NCBI RefSeq assembly: GCF_000247695.1 | Contig: NW_004624843.1 | Location: 4,761,506 to 4,825,505 of the forward strand | Direction: 5' to 3' | DNA: 64,000 nt | Source of the DNA: Heterocephalus glaber | Lineage: Eukaryota; Chordata; Mammalia; Rodentia; Bathyergidae | Shown: positions 1 through 11,177 of the stretch, piece after piece | How the letters are laid out: every line of letters starts with the position of its first letter | How positions within the stretch are numbered: the stretch's first letter is position 1 | Position numbers and translations under genes: made by a program | The notes under the pieces: model-generated | Seen by the model: only the letters and a program-made list of their open reading frames with translations | What the model was told of the DNA's origin: nothing | Databases searched by the model: none

Positions 1-181
1 TACGGAGAGTGCCACGAAGCTCAAACACGGGGTCGCTTTGCCGTATCCTAGCCACACCCTTCTGTGGATTTCAAAACTTCAGACACACTCACTACACTTC
101 TAACCAAAAAAGGGGAAATGTCTCTTTCCTAAGAGCTTTCCACGGACACTGGAAATGTGCAGTACATTTTAGAATAAAAAT

Positions 182-363
182 GGACTGGCAGATTGAACCC
201 AGGGCCTTTGCACTGAGCTACCTCCCAAGCCCCTTTTATTTTTTTTTATTTTGAGACAGGGTCTTACTGAATTGCTAAACTGCCCAACTGGGTTTGGATG
301 TGTGGTTCTCCTGCCTCAGCCTCTGGAGTGCTGGGACTATAGGTGTGTGCAACACCATGCCCA
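182..363 (-). repeat. B1-dID-type dimeric SINE
   Basis: On the minus strand a B1-like unit (TGCCTCAGCCTCTGGAGTGC, GAGACAGGGTCTTAC on plus) is followed by a shortened ID unit (GATTGAACCCAGGGCC, TGAGCTACCTCCCAAGCCC on plus). Confidence 0.8.
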
Positions 364-580
364 CCAAGGGTTCCTGACTTTTGACCTTTTATATTCCCTG
401 GATGGGTAAAAGACATTTACAAAGAGGGCATGCTGCCTAAAAGACCCTGTTTTCCTAATGCAGGTGAGTTTTCCAGGCACCATGGAGCTACAGCACACTG
501 TGTAAAATTGATCAACCCACACTGATGTCTAGGGAACAGTTAAGGCGTTGGTCGTGTCCACATTTAAATGAGTGTTGCCG

Positions 581-676
581 GGCCAGGGATTTAGCTCAGT
601 GGTTCCAGCGCCTGACTCTCAAGTGCGCAAGGTCCCGAGTTTGATCCCCGGTACCAAAACAAAACAAAACAAAACA
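581..676 (+). repeat. ID-type SINE
   Basis: tRNA-derived body with A box TAGCTCAGTGG and B box GTTTGATCCCC, then a (CAAAA)n tail. First of two tandem copies sharing the flank ATGAGTGTTGCC (568-579 and 795-806). Confidence 0.92.
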
Positions 677-688
677 GGAGTGATTTTT

Positions 689-792
689 GGGCTGGGGATT
701 TAGCTCAGTGGTTTCGTTGCCTGCTACACAAGCACAAGGACCTGAGTTCAATCGCCAGTACCAAAAAATAAATAAATAAAATAAAATAAAAT
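689..792 (+). repeat. ID-type SINE
   Basis: Second of the tandem pair. It has a long (AAATA)n tail ending in the shared flank repeat; its A box is TAGCTCAGTGG. Confidence 0.92.
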
Positions 793-819
793 AAATGAGT
801 GTTGCCAAACAACCTGGTA

Positions 820-919
820 TTTTTGTTTGTTTGGTTTTTTTTTTTGGTACCGGGGATCAAACTCTGGTCCTTGCGCTTATGCAGCAGGCAGCAAAATTAC
901 TGAGCTAAATCCCCAGCCC
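820..919 (-). repeat. ID-type SINE
   Basis: Poly-T, GGTACCGGGGATC and CTGAGCTAAATCCCCAGCCC show a full copy on the minus strand; CCTGGTATTT flanks both sides. Confidence 0.92.
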
Positions 920-1069
920 ACAGCCTGGTATTTGAATGTATCAGTACTAAAAGAAGAGAAATCAGTCTACGACTGATGTTCAGGTCTGTTTTTGCCAGAA
1001 CCTCTTGCCAAAGATTAGGGCAAATCTCCCTGGTTTATTAGCCAACAATGGCTACAAAGGTCAGTTTTG

Positions 1070-1258
1070 TTTTTCAGTTCCCAGGACTGAACTCAGGGGT
1101 GCGCTACCACTGAGCTACACTTCTAGCCCCTCACCTGCCTTTTTTAAAATTTTGAGACAGGGTCATGCTAAATTGCCCGGGGTAGGCTTAAACTTGTGAA
1201 CCTCCTGGCTCAGCCTCCTGAATAGCTACAATTACAGGCATGTGCCATTGCACCTGGT
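1070..1258 (-). repeat. B1-dID-type dimeric SINE
   Basis: ID half CACTGAGCTACACTTCTAGC joined by an A/T linker to B1 half GAGACAGGGTCATGC. Confidence 0.8.
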
Positions 1259-1266
1259 TAGTAATC

Positions 1267-1357
1267 CTTTTTTTTTTTTTTTTGGTACTGGAGATCGAAC
1301 TCGGGTCCTTCCACTTGCACAGCAGGCGGCAAAACCACTCAGCTAAATCCCTGGCCC
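1267..1357 (-). repeat. ID-type SINE
   Basis: Full minus-strand copy inserted at the end of a B1-dID; CTGGTTAGTAAT is duplicated. Confidence 0.92.
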
Positions 1358-1457
1358 TGGTTAGTAATTCTTAATCTATAATTGTCAATACAGATAGATG
1401 AAGTTTCTCTTTTATTTCTAGATTGTGTCTTATTACATAGATCAGGGGCTGGATTTA

Positions 1458-1630
1458 GCCCAGGCTGGCCTCAAACTCATGATCCTCTTGTTTCAGGCTT
1501 CCCAGTGCTGGGATTACAGCTGCGCACCACCACGCCTGGCCAGATCCTTTTGCTGTTGTTTGTCTAAGACAGGGTCTTGTTCTGTGGTGTAGCCTGGCTT
1601 TGAACTCACTATGCAGCCCAGGCTGGCCAG
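1458..1630 (-). repeat. B1 fragments (two adjoining pieces)
   Basis: Piece one runs GCCCAGGCTGGCCTCAAACT to CACGCCTGGC (to about 1540); piece two GACAGGGTCTTGTTCTG to CAGCCCAGGCTGGCC (1568-1630). Confidence 0.8.
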
Positions 1631-2654
1631 TAGGTTAACAAATGACTGCAAGCCGGGGAGGAAGAAGTCAAGATGGCAAATCAAGGGTATTGGAGAGAAA
1701 AGAGTCCAGCCTCTGCCATCCATTCCCTTCTCTGGGGCGCTGTCTGCTCCGATGGCACTGCCCACCCTGACCGCTTGTTTCTCCCTGTGTTTTGGCGCTT
1801 ACCAGAGTGCGCTGTGTAGATGTGTCTGCAAGTCACACTGTACCAACACAACTACATTATTCGCCTTCCTACATGAATCGCCTTTCCTCTTCTTGGGGAT
1901 TAGCACATAATGGGCACTCAGGTAAGTGCTGAACTACACCAGGCATCAGATGAAGGTCAGAAAGGGCGATCAGAATCTCTTCCAGGCTAAGCAACCAGAA
2001 AGCAAGGCTTACTGAAGAGTGGGTAGGAGGCAAGGCCGGTGACTGCTTGTTCAGGGTTCAGCAGGCTGTGGAAGGGGCAACTTAGGGCTGGTGCTCAGCA
2101 AAAACCAAGCAAACCCAAACCCCCACTCTCACTAAGAATAGCTAAGTCGGGCAGCTGAATTGCAGGTAGAAACGTTAGCTTTTCAAAGCCTGTTCTGCAT
2201 TAAGTTTGAATTCATGACTTGGCAGAGTACTTGTAAATTATACATGGGTATGGGGCTCTGAGTAATTTCAAGGTAAGTGGGTTTTTCAGCCCAAAGGGCT
2301 GACTAAGCACATAATGCCACATACTAATGTCTACCGTACAGAGCAGAGAGCAGAGCAACTCGAGGCAGAGCTTCCACACCAAGGTCACAGGCACCAAGGA
2401 AGCCATTCCCGTGGGGGGAATAGCCATGGTCACTGGCAGGAACAAAGAGAGGCTGTGCGGTGGCATCCTGAGCATTTTCATCGCAGGAATGACTTTCTTT
2501 GTTCCATGCTCCTCATGCGGGCTGTGCTTCTCTTTTCCTCCTCTGGTTCTTTGTCTCTACTCGATCCCTTTAGGAGCTCTCTCTCAACTTCTCCCTTCCT
2601 TGTTCACTACTGACTTATTTCCTTCTCTCACTCCCACTTTATTAATTCATTTTG

Positions 2655-2785
2655 TTTGTTTTACTTTTGTATTAGTCCACGTTTGCAGTACATGGTGATT
2701 ACATTCCTTGTGCAGAGTTGGTACATGTACAGAACACATCTTCATTCCTTTTTCATCCCCTTCCCCTCCCCTCCATCTCTTTTGT
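2655..2785 (-). mobile_element. L1 3'-UTR fragment
   Basis: AGTCCACGTTTGCAGTACAT and the following CCTTGTGCAGAGTTGGTACATG segment match the repeat found at 46640, 33650 and 50590, where it is the 3' end of minus-strand L1. Confidence 0.6.
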
Positions 2786-2789
2786 TTGC

Positions 2790-2922
2790 TTTTTGAGACA
2801 CAGTCTCACTGTGTAGCCCAGGCTGGGCTCAAACTCACAGCTCTCCTCCTACCTCAGCCTCTGATCCTCCTACCTCAGCCTCAGAGTGCTGGGATTACTG
2901 GCGTGTACCATCACACCTCGCC
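2790..2922 (-). repeat. B1 SINE
   Basis: GAGACACAGTCTCACTGTGT to CACACCTCGCC, with a short inner repeat of CTCCTACCTCAGCCTC. Confidence 0.85.
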
Positions 2923-3530
2923 CGGGAGGTCCTTCTATCTCTTGATCCTCTTCCCATTTGAGGAAGACCTACCTCCCTACTTCCCATTATCTTTTTTTCC
3001 CCTTCATTAATTCTTTTTCCCCTATTTCATTAATCCTTAAACGCCCTCCTTCTAAGCTTCTTCTGCCTTAGAATCAGTTATACAGAGCAGGATGTCTTTT
3101 AGTACATTCTGGAGAACTAATTCTAACTCATAGGTACTTAAACAACCAATAATTCTCCAGCATTGTTCCCATTTGTGGGACTCAGATGAGAAATTATGAA
3201 TGGACCCCTTAGAACCCAGCCTCCGGTCATCTTGGAACTCAATATGCAGCTCTGCAATCAGTGGTGAATACCTGTGAGATACTACTCCAGCCTTGGCAAA
3301 GTGACTGCACTCTGAGAGGGGACAGTGGAAATCCAAACTGCCCTGAGGAACAGCGAAGGCAAGTACTGAGAGAGAGGCCATCGTTTGAAACAACACAGTC
3401 TTCTCACTAGCAAGTCGGTCAATAAAACAAATCTTTCTTTTGCTGGTAGGTTCATTATTCTACCAACACATGCAGCTATGTGCCTCAAACTGGTCAGAAA
3501 TAAGCTAGAGAAGGCACATCAAAGGGATTC

Positions 3531-3572
3531 TTTTTTTTCTTTGGTACCAGGGATCAAACTCAGGTCCTTGCA
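3531..3572 (-). repeat. 5'-truncated ID-type SINE
   Basis: Only the tail and B-box half are present (GGTACCAGGGATCAAACTC). AAAGGGATTCTT on both sides proves a truncated insertion, not later decay. Confidence 0.88.
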
Positions 3573-3784
3573 CAAAGGGATTCTTAAAGACCCCCTTTGC
3601 ATTTTTATTTGTTCCCCAACCTCCTAATTGAAGAAGAGATAATACCAGGCCCTTTTCCATGGGTCTGTTCCCCAAAAGGCCACAGTTTCTTTCATGCTAT
3701 CGGCAATGAGATATTGTCTTAAATCCTATCAAAATCTATACTCAGAAATTTGTGAACTTCACCTAGTTTTAAAAAAATGCTACA

Positions 3785-3915
3785 GGCCAGGTGTGGTGGT
3801 GGACTCCTGTAATCTTAGTGCTCAGGAGGCTAAGGCAGGAGGATTGGCGTGAGTTTGAGGCCAGCCTAGGCTACACAGTGAGTCCAAGGCCAGCCTGAAT
3901 TACAGAGTGAGACCA
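3785..3915 (+). repeat. B1 SINE
   Basis: GCCAGGTGTGGTGGTGGACT start, doubled GAGGCCAGCCT-type unit (rodent 29-bp duplication) and GAGTGAGACC end. Confidence 0.9.
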
Positions 3916-4029
3916 CTACAGTACTCAGAGAGAAATCATCTTCAAATTATAAAACAATAAAAACAATAAAAGCAAAGCCAAAGACAACTTTGATTTTCAA
4001 AAGGGACCTAAGTACTACAGTATCTAGGG

Positions 4030-4098
4030 CAGTGACGGTGAACCTTTCAGAGCTTTCAATGATACCAGCAGCATGTGTGCCATAGGTTTCCACCACTG
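4030..4098. mobile_element. 69-bp hAT-like miniature inverted-repeat element
   Basis: The termini CAGTGACGGTGAACCT and, inverted, CAGTGGTGGAAACCTAT are imperfect inverted repeats starting with CAG. The element is bracketed by a perfect 8-base direct repeat, ATCTAGGG (4022-4029 and 4099-4106), the duplication size made by hAT transposases. It is far too short to code for anything. Confidence 0.75.
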
Positions 4099-4334
4099 AT
4101 CTAGGGGGTTTCTTCTGTTGTCACCCCAATGCCAATTACTTCCCAGAATTGTGGGGGAAATAAAAGCTAGAGAGAAAAAGAATTATCAAGTTTCTGACTC
4201 TTCCATCACCATGAAATATGAAACCTACAAATTTGCAAAATAGAAAACAATCCTGAACTTTAAAGGAAAGATAAAAAATGACTCCGACAACACCATAGCA
4301 AGCGTAATGCATTTGAAGAACTGCTTTTAAAAGT

Positions 4335-4442
4335 GAGTTGGCATATATTATTTCATTCAGATTTCATAACATCTCTGTAAGTCAGATGGGCCAAGCTTTA
4401 TCCTTGTTTTATAGGTAAGTGACTTGCACAAAATTGGACAAT
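4335..4442 (+). repeat. MIR fragment
   Basis: It has the layout of an ancient MIR core: ATTATTTCATTCAGATTTCA, AACATCTCTGTAAG and TAAGTGACTTGCAC. Confidence 0.6.
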
Positions 4443-4477
4443 TTAAAAGAGATTTTCAATATTTATTTTGTAAAATT

Positions 4478-4564
4478 GCCGGGGATTTAGCTCAGTGGTT
4501 CCGGCGCCTGCTGCGCAAGCACAAGGTCCCAAGTTTGATCTCTGGGACAAAAAAAAAAAAAAAA
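4478..4564 (+). repeat. ID-type SINE
   Basis: Full copy with A box TAGCTCAGTGG, a degraded B-box end (GTTTGATCTCT) and a poly-A tail. Confidence 0.9.
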
Positions 4565-4948
4565 GTAGATATTTAGTAAACTTGTTTCACTCATTAAGCT
4601 ACTCCACTCATCTCTCAGATTTTTTGAAGAGTAATCCATTTTTGCTGACTTTATTTCCTCATCTATTCTCCATTTTCTTATTGTTTGAAAGGTCGCTGGT
4701 GACCTGTAAGATGAGAGGCTGTCAGTAGATTCTGAAATAGTCACCAAGTGGATGAAATGACTGGCATCCTGGGCATGCTTTTGCTGTCATTCTTCCTCAC
4801 TCAGGGCTCCAGCTCACTCCTGAATACTCTGCTCACTCAGCTTTCATGCCATCACTTTCCTCCCTCTTGTTATTCTCTAGAATCTTAAAAATTAAACTAT
4901 TCATTTCACATTAAAAGTATCTAACACCTATTCAAATGACACTTCTGA

Positions 4949-5037
4949 GCCAGGCTGAGGTGAGTTCGAGTCCAGCCTAAGCTATGCAGAGAGTTCAAGG
5001 CCAGCCTGAACTACATAGAGCGGCCCTGTCTCAAACA
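4949..5037 (+). repeat. B1 SINE, internally deleted
   Basis: GAGCCAGGCTGAGGTGAGTT then both units of the 29-bp repeat; the first half is missing. Confidence 0.8.
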
Positions 5038-5189
5038 CTCTGTTCACAGATGTCTGTTTAAGAGATGGAAAGTGGCCACACTAGGACCAGACCCATCTCT
5101 TCTGGGCCTCTCCGTTTGTTCTTTGCACAAAAGATGGCTCAGAAGCAATTAAGGCTTATAGTTACATTTCTCACTTCTTTTCTTTTTCT

Positions 5190-5311
5190 TTTTTTTGAGA
5201 CAAGGTCTCACTATGTAGTTTAGGCTGGCCTTGAACTCACTGATCCTGGTGATCCTCCTGCCTCAGCCTCCCCAGGTGCTGGGATTACAGGACTGTGCCA
5301 CCATGGCTGGC
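5190..5311 (-). repeat. B1 SINE
   Basis: GAGACAAGGTCTCACTATGT to CATGGCTGGC. Confidence 0.88.
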
Positions 5312-5350
5312 TACAATTCTTACTTCTTATACCATAAAAGTGCTCAAATT

Positions 5351-5435
5351 GGGCCAGGGATTTAGCTCAGTGGTTCTGGTGCCTGTCCCGGAAGCACAAG
5401 GTCCTGAGTTCGATCCCCCGTACCAAAAAAAAAAA
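5351..5435 (+). repeat. ID-type SINE
   Basis: Full copy; AAGTGCTCA(A/G)ATT is duplicated around it. Confidence 0.92.
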
Positions 5436-5670
5436 GTGCTCAGATTTTCAGATTTAGTTCCTTTTCCTTAATCTTTCACCTGCCAGTGACCTGGCCAAGA
5501 ACTATACCTTCCAAACACAACTGTGGTCCAGGTAGCAGTGCCACACATGATATAGTTATGGCTGTACTACACTTTGCTTGCTCACATTTTCTATCAGAGA
5601 ATTACAGAAAAGGAAACAGATATTGTTAGCTTCTTATCTCAGTCCATAAATATTTAAAAGAATCTTTCAG

Positions 5671-5754
5671 GGCTGGGGATTTAGCTCAGTGGTTTCGCCA
5701 CTTGCTGTGCAAGCGCAAGGACCCGAGTTCGATCCCCAGCACCAAAAAAAAAAA
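5671..5754 (+). repeat. ID-type SINE
   Basis: Full copy of the GTTTCG/GGACCC subtype; AGAA(T/C)CTTTCAG flanks. Confidence 0.92.
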
Positions 5755-5932
5755 AGAACCTTTCAGACCAACCCTAAATGCATATACTACTCTGTAACAG
5801 GAACCCTAGAGTTGGTTCCAAAACTTACCACAATATACTTTCACCTGATACTTTTCACAGAAGTTTAAAGGAAATGATCCAGTATGAAACTGAAATAACT
5901 TGAGGTGTTCCCAAGGTAGCCCTGTCTGTTCT

Positions 5933-6018
5933 TTTTTTTTTTTGGTACCAGGGATCGAACTCGGGTCCTTGCGCTTTCGCAGCAGGTGGTGAAACCACTG
6001 AGCTAAATCCCTGGCCCA
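5933..6018 (-). repeat. ID-type SINE
   Basis: Full minus copy; AGCCCTGTCTGT duplicated. Confidence 0.92.
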
Positions 6019-6412
6019 GCCCTGTCTGTCTGTTCCAAACACCAAATGGAATGCTCATTTCTCTGTGTTGAGGTCCAAAGGGCTCACTGGGATGCCCACT
6101 GTCCTTTTCCTGTGAATGAGATGATCTGAACTGCTCATCTGAAGACTGCTTCCTGTGGGGTAAATTTTGTGACTAACTTCACTAGATAAAACTGTATGGT
6201 CACAATCTTGTGCTAATCAGACTGCAGTGACCTATGTTTGATCATGATCAAAGGTGCCAATCAGATTCCTGTTAATGGCTATCTCTTGACTATGAAGGGC
6301 TGTGTTTAAGATGGAAAAATGTAAAAACAAGAACACATTCATCTGCTGCTTACACACTTTCCGGAAAGTTTCTCTCTTTTTTTCAGGTAACTCTGTTAAA
6401 ACATTCTTCCTA

Positions 6413-6470
6413 TGGCTGGGGACAGTGCTCTGTAGAGCGTTTGCCTGTCCCTAGGTTCACTTTGTAGCAC
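6413..6470 (+). repeat. Old ID-like fragment (weak)
   Basis: GGCTGGGGACAGTGCTCTGT and TAGAGCGTTTGCCTG only. Confidence 0.4.
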
Positions 6471-6718
6471 GGGGGGTGGGAGGGAGGGAATCTTCCTTGT
6501 CCTAGGTGTTAGGAAAACTAAAAAGAATATAGGGGACAGAACCACAATAGAAGAGAATAATTTTCAAGTGAAAAATAAATATAACTGTGGTTTACTTTAT
6601 TAAACACTGAGAAAAGATTTAAACTCAAAACCAATAATAGAGCAACAAAAATAAATTCCCCAGGAAAGCATCATAATATACTACAGAAAATGTGGGCTTT
6701 TTGTTGTTGATCTTTTTT

Positions 6719-6858
6719 GTGTTTCGAGACAGGGTCTTGCTGTGTAGTTCAGGCTGGCCTTGAACTAGTTAGGTAGCCCAGACAGGCCTCAAACTCATGG
6801 CAATCCTCCTACGTCAGCCTCCCAAGTGCTGGGATTACAGGTGTACACCACCACACCC
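6719..6858 (-). repeat. B1 SINE
   Basis: GAGACAGGGTCTTGCTGTGT, doubled unit, to ACCACACCCCC. Confidence 0.9.
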
Positions 6859-7595
6859 CCTAGAACAGTTTTTAAATGTTAGAAGAGCATACCTACGATC
6901 CTTGTCCAACTCTTCATTTTTAGGTTAAAGCTCCTTGGGTTCCTAATTACTGGGTGTAGGGCACGATTCAAGTGTGCCTCCTCTGACCCCCCACTGTGCC
7001 CAGCCCACGGCCCTGCTGACTTAAGTAGCTGTGTGTGCTACTATAGGGAGACTACCGCTTTCTTTGCCATAACCAAGGCATGTCTTTAGTCCAGTCTACT
7101 GAGATCTTTATGGATACTGGACTGTAAGAAGATGTATCTGCTTTTCCTCCCAGCTTCAAAACTATCAGCAGGGCAAGAGCAAAAAGATTGCTGCTTGGTC
7201 AAAGGAAGCAGAGGGGAATTGGAAAAAAAGAAGAAGCAAGATATATCAAGTACAGGTACAAATTCCCTACGATGAATGCGATCATTATGTATATCTATAA
7301 TGTACCCAAAACAAAAAAGAGTGCTGGTCTTGAAATCTTGACAATTTGAGTTTTAAGCATTCAAGTCACAGTGAACAGTCAGTGAGGCTGTGGGACAAGA
7401 GGACCGTACCATTCCTTCCCATGATAGCAAAGCTCAGGTGTACATATTCAGAAAACAAGTCCTGGCCTAAAATGGGGATTTGTGGATACAGAATGCTGAC
7501 AAATGAGGCTCGGGGGACAAAAGTGAGGTCAAGTCTAACAGCCTAGAGCTGCAAGCCTCAGAGTCACCATGAGCCTCTTATCAAACATGGGGATC

Positions 7596-7661
7596 GGGCC
7601 GGGATGTAGCTCAGTGGCACCTGACAAGCACAAGGTCCTGAGTTCGATCCCTGGTACCACC

Positions 7662-7691
<30 letters not shown>
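7596..7691 (+). repeat. ID-type SINE
   Basis: Body shortened between the two boxes (GTGGCACCTGACAAGCAC); A-rich tail with GAAA. Confidence 0.9.
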
Positions 7692-7693
<2 letters not shown>

Positions 7694-7906
7694 CAGGATG
7701 GCACAGGTAGGATTTTCCTTGACAGTCTTAGTGCATTCTGTCTCATTTTCCCAGAAGTTACTATCATGTTTCACAACAAAGCATACACAAAATCCTGGAA
7801 AGAAACTTAGAAGGGCTGAAGAAGACTATAAATGTCTAGTTATACTCTAAATTCCTTCCCAAGATGCAAAAGCAGAAATGCCTGTAAGAATCCTAAGTAC
7901 TATATG

Positions 7907-7997
7907 GGCCGGGGATTTAGCTCAGTGGTTCTGCCGCCTGCCTTGCAAACACAAGGTCCTGAGTTCAATCCCCAGTACCACCCCCCCCCAAAACACC
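7907..7997 (+). repeat. ID-type SINE
   Basis: Full copy with an odd run of nine C after the terminal ACCA; CCT(A/T)AGTACT flanks. Confidence 0.9.
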
Positions 7998-8365
7998 TTA
8001 GTACTGTAACAGAATCAATAGGACATTATATTCATTTAATACATTCAGGAAAACAACAACAACTTCTGAGAGTCCATTCTTGAGGAAAACAAGCCTCCAC
8101 TCACCATCTACATGGACTCCATCCTAGATCATCTAACACCTAGCAGTTCTCAAGGATGTATGGGTGAGATGTCTAAGCTACTCCCTGTGATCTTGGGTTC
8201 ACAGACAAAAACCATGTTTTAGGAAATCATAAACCTCAAATTCATTTCTAACACCTGACCAGGACAATTGTAGTAAATACTGATATTTAAGTGAAGTTCA
8301 ACAGTGTTCAACAGTGAAGTTCAACAGAAGGAAACTTAAGTGAATAATAGATGTAAAGCTAACTT

Positions 8366-8451
8366 TTTTTGTGTGGTAATACTAGAGATTGAACCCAGAG
8401 CCTCATCTGTGCCAGGCAAGTTCTTCTCTACTGAGCTAGATCTCTACCCTA
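8366..8451 (-). repeat. Old ID-like copy
   Basis: ATACTAGAGATTGAACCCAG and GAGCTAGATCTCTACCC. Confidence 0.65.
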
Positions 8452-8825
8452 TAAAGCCAACTATTTTTGACTAGAAGTAAAGTCAAAGACCAAGGAGCTA
8501 TGAGAATCTGGATAATGGGGTTCCAAGACCAAACTGTGGGAGACAGAAAGCAAGACAAGGGAAAGGTGCTTTCAGGAACCTTCTGAGCCAAATGGGTTCT
8601 TTCTTTGTTAGCCTGCTACAAATTGGAAAAGAGCTGTGCCTCAGTAATAAGATAAACACAAGTGCACATCAGTGCTTATTAACACAGTTGTTTCTTCAGA
8701 GGCAAACAAGTGCTGTCGTTTCTCAGTAAGAAATATAATAACACCATGAAGATCTTGGTTCTATCTCAGAGAAATAAGTGGCTTTACAGTCACACCAACA
8801 ATGTGGTTATTATTATTATTGTTAT

Positions 8826-8904
8826 TATTTTCAGTACTGGGGATTGAACTCAGGACCTTGTGCTTTCCAGGCAGGCGCGGCATCACTGAGCTACATCGCC
8901 AGCC
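8826..8904 (-). repeat. ID-type SINE
   Basis: Minus copy with an (ATT)n tail; GTGGTTATTAT duplicated. Confidence 0.85.
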
Positions 8905-9048
8905 AAGTGGTTATTATCCGTAATATTCATGGAATGCATAACAACAGCAGATAACAGTCACACAGTGGAGGCAGCAGGTCTGAACAGAGAGTCCGTTCTT
9001 CTGACCGCTGTGCCCTGTGCTCTACTGCTGTTTGGTCCCCACAAAAGA

Positions 9049-9101
9049 CACACACACACAGGCACGCACATGCATGGGCACACGCACACGCACACATACA
9101 T
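9049..9101. repeat. Imperfect (CA)n run
   Basis: CA dinucleotides mixed with GCACG and TGCATG. Confidence 0.8.
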
Positions 9102-9326
9102 GGCAAATGAGAACGACTCTTTCCCTCCAAAGTTGCTATCAACTTTTACATTTTGTCCATTAATTTAGAATAAGGGGATAGTCTATCATTTTAATAAGGT
9201 GAAGCACCTCTTCATTTATTGTTTGATCATTTCTTCTCAGAACTCTTCATTCACAGCCTCTTCCCATTTGTAGGCAGCCATTTATATTCTGGATGTTATA
9301 CTAATATCTAGAATATAACTAAAAAA

Positions 9327-9402
9327 GGCTGGGGGTATACAGAATACCTGCCTAGCATGCAAGAAACCCTGGGTCTGCTCCAAAGCTCCACTGCCAAAAA
9401 AG
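9327..9402 (+). repeat. Old ID-like copy
   Basis: GGCTGGGGGTATACAGAA and GCCTAGCATGCAAGAAACCC. Confidence 0.6.
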
Positions 9403-9458
9403 GGAGAGGGAAAGAGAAAGAAAGAAAGGGTGATGGTGGCGGTGGTGGTGGTGGTGAG
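9403..9458. repeat. (GAAA)/(GGT) simple repeat
   Basis: GAAA-rich run, then GGTGGT units, in the tail of an old ID-like copy. Confidence 0.8.
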
Positions 9459-9589
9459 CTAAGCTCTGAAAGAAGCTAAATCACTACTGCACACCTTCTA
9501 CCAAGTAAATTCTGGATGGATTAAAGATAACGAAATCATAAAAGCACAATTCTTTCCTATGACACCTTGTCAATCAGTTTCTTGATATT

Positions 9590-9895
9590 AATTTAATAAG
9601 TTATATATTTATGCTGATGAAAAGGTAATTCAAATAGGCAAACCAGTACACTACACGCTACACAAGAGAGCTAGTATAAGAGTACTATGGTAAGTGAATG
9701 GCACTGAAAACAATTTACGGTAACTCTTTGGAAATTATGACCAGGAACTTATTAAGTGAAAAAAGTAAGTTACCAAACAATCCTAGAGTTCCATTTTTAT
9801 GAAAGCAGACACAGTCATATTTGAAGAGTAGGTTAATATTAGCAAAGATCATTCTAGATGACTGAAATTTGTAATAGGAAAATTAAATACTATTT
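9590..9895 (+). mobile_element. Old LINE (L1-type) fragment, plus strand
   Basis: The pattern of aggcaaaccagtac, taagtgaatggcactg and ttattaagtgaaaaaagtaag resembles the ancient L1 3' region. Assignment is by gestalt and is weak. Confidence 0.35.
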
Positions 9896-9916
9896 TAAAA
9901 AACACATTGCTTTTGG

Positions 9917-10001
9917 GTTTTTTTGTTGTTGTTGTTTTTTGGTTTTTTTGGTACCGGGGATAGAACTCCGGTCCTTGTGCTTGCGAGGCAGGCAACGGAA
10001 C
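9917..10001 (-). repeat. 5'-truncated ID-type SINE
   Basis: Ends within the A box (GGAACCCAC); CACA(T/C)TGCTTTTG flanks. Confidence 0.85.
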
Positions 10002-10077
10002 CCACACTGCTTTTGAAGACATCCCTTTCAAACACATTCAATAAAGGTCTGAGACACAGTCATTTTTGTATGCTTCA

Positions 10078-10162
10078 TTTTTTTTTTCTGGTACCGGGGA
10101 TCAAACTCAGGTCCTTGTATTTGTGAGGCGGGTGCAGCGCCCCTGAGCTAAATCCCCAGCCC
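10078..10162 (-). repeat. ID-type SINE
   Basis: Full minus copy; TTGTATGCTTCA duplicated. Confidence 0.92.
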
Positions 10163-10354
10163 TTTGTATGCTTCAGTGTAATGCTCTATGCACAAAGGGC
10201 AGGCAAGAGACTTTGCTAAATGAATGGAATACAGAATGTGGGATTCACAAACAACCTATATCAGCAGCTTCAAATTATCAAATCCAAAACTTTTGGAGGA
10301 CAATCAGGTTTGTTTCCCAAGTAATATTTTATTCATAACTTTAACAAACAAAAA

Positions 10355-10520
10355 GGGCTGGGCATGGTGGCACATGCCTGTAACCTCAGCACTCTGGGAG
10401 GCTGAGGCAGAAGGACTGCTTCGAGTTCGATGCCAGCCTGAGCTATATAGCAAGTTCAAGGCCAGCTTGAACTACACAGCGAGACCCTGTCTCAAAAAAA
10501 CCAAAAAAACAAAAAACCCC
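10355..10520 (+). repeat. B1 SINE
   Basis: GGGCTGGGCATGGTGGCACA to GAGACCCTGTCTC with an A-rich tail that leads into a CA run. Confidence 0.92.
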
Positions 10521-10528
10521 AAACCAAA

Positions 10529-10530
<2 letters not shown>

Positions 10531-10576
<46 letters not shown>
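10531..10576. repeat. (CA)n microsatellite
   Basis: An uninterrupted CA run of about 23 units at the 3' end of a plus-strand B1; it probably grew from the A-rich tail. Confidence 0.95.
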
Positions 10577-10578
<2 letters not shown>

Positions 10579-11177
10579 CAAAGAAGAAATGCAAGATTTA
10601 ATGTGTATGAGCTGAAAAGTGGGGTAGGATGGGTAGAGGTGATATGAGGAAGAAATTTTACATTTTAAAAATTTTTTGAAGTAACATAACAAATACAAAC
10701 ATTTATACTGAATTCTCTCAGACTACAGCTGACTTATGCAATCTGTTATTTATACTTATTAAGTATCTATTATGGGTATATGAGCAAGATTCTGTGTGAA
10801 TAAAATCAACATCAATATCTAGAGAAACTTACAGTATGACTTTACATACACATACTCTGTGACATACCAGTCCTATTATAAACTATACTAATCACACTAT
10901 AAAACTCTAATAACTAAGCCAAATGTGTTCAGGGATGAGAAGAGACCAATAAACCAATGAAATAGAAATTCCAAAATTAAACTCATCTCTTAAGGAAATC
11001 TGGTTTGTAACAAAGACAGTATTTCAAAACAGCGGGGAAAGAATGAACCAACCACCTAGTAATCAGCACTGGGACAACGGGCTATTCAAACAGCAGAAAT
11101 AGATTTCTACCAATACCATATGTATAAACACATTCTGGGTGAATGAAAGAGCTAAACATGGAAAAGAGAGGAAAACA

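Noticed and set aside
2327..2698. 123-codon plus-strand frame with a hydrophobic stretch (SIFIAGMTFFV)
   Set aside because: Looked at as a possible small membrane-protein pseudogene, but no match I can name; the second half runs into pyrimidine-rich L1 3'-UTR sequence.
3052..3396. 114-codon minus-strand frame
   Set aside because: No family recognised and it does not match PDE6D exon 2 or later; no splice context; probably chance in intron sequence.
10531..10576. Regularly spaced repeats as a CRISPR-like array
   Set aside because: It is a simple CA microsatellite in a mammalian intron.
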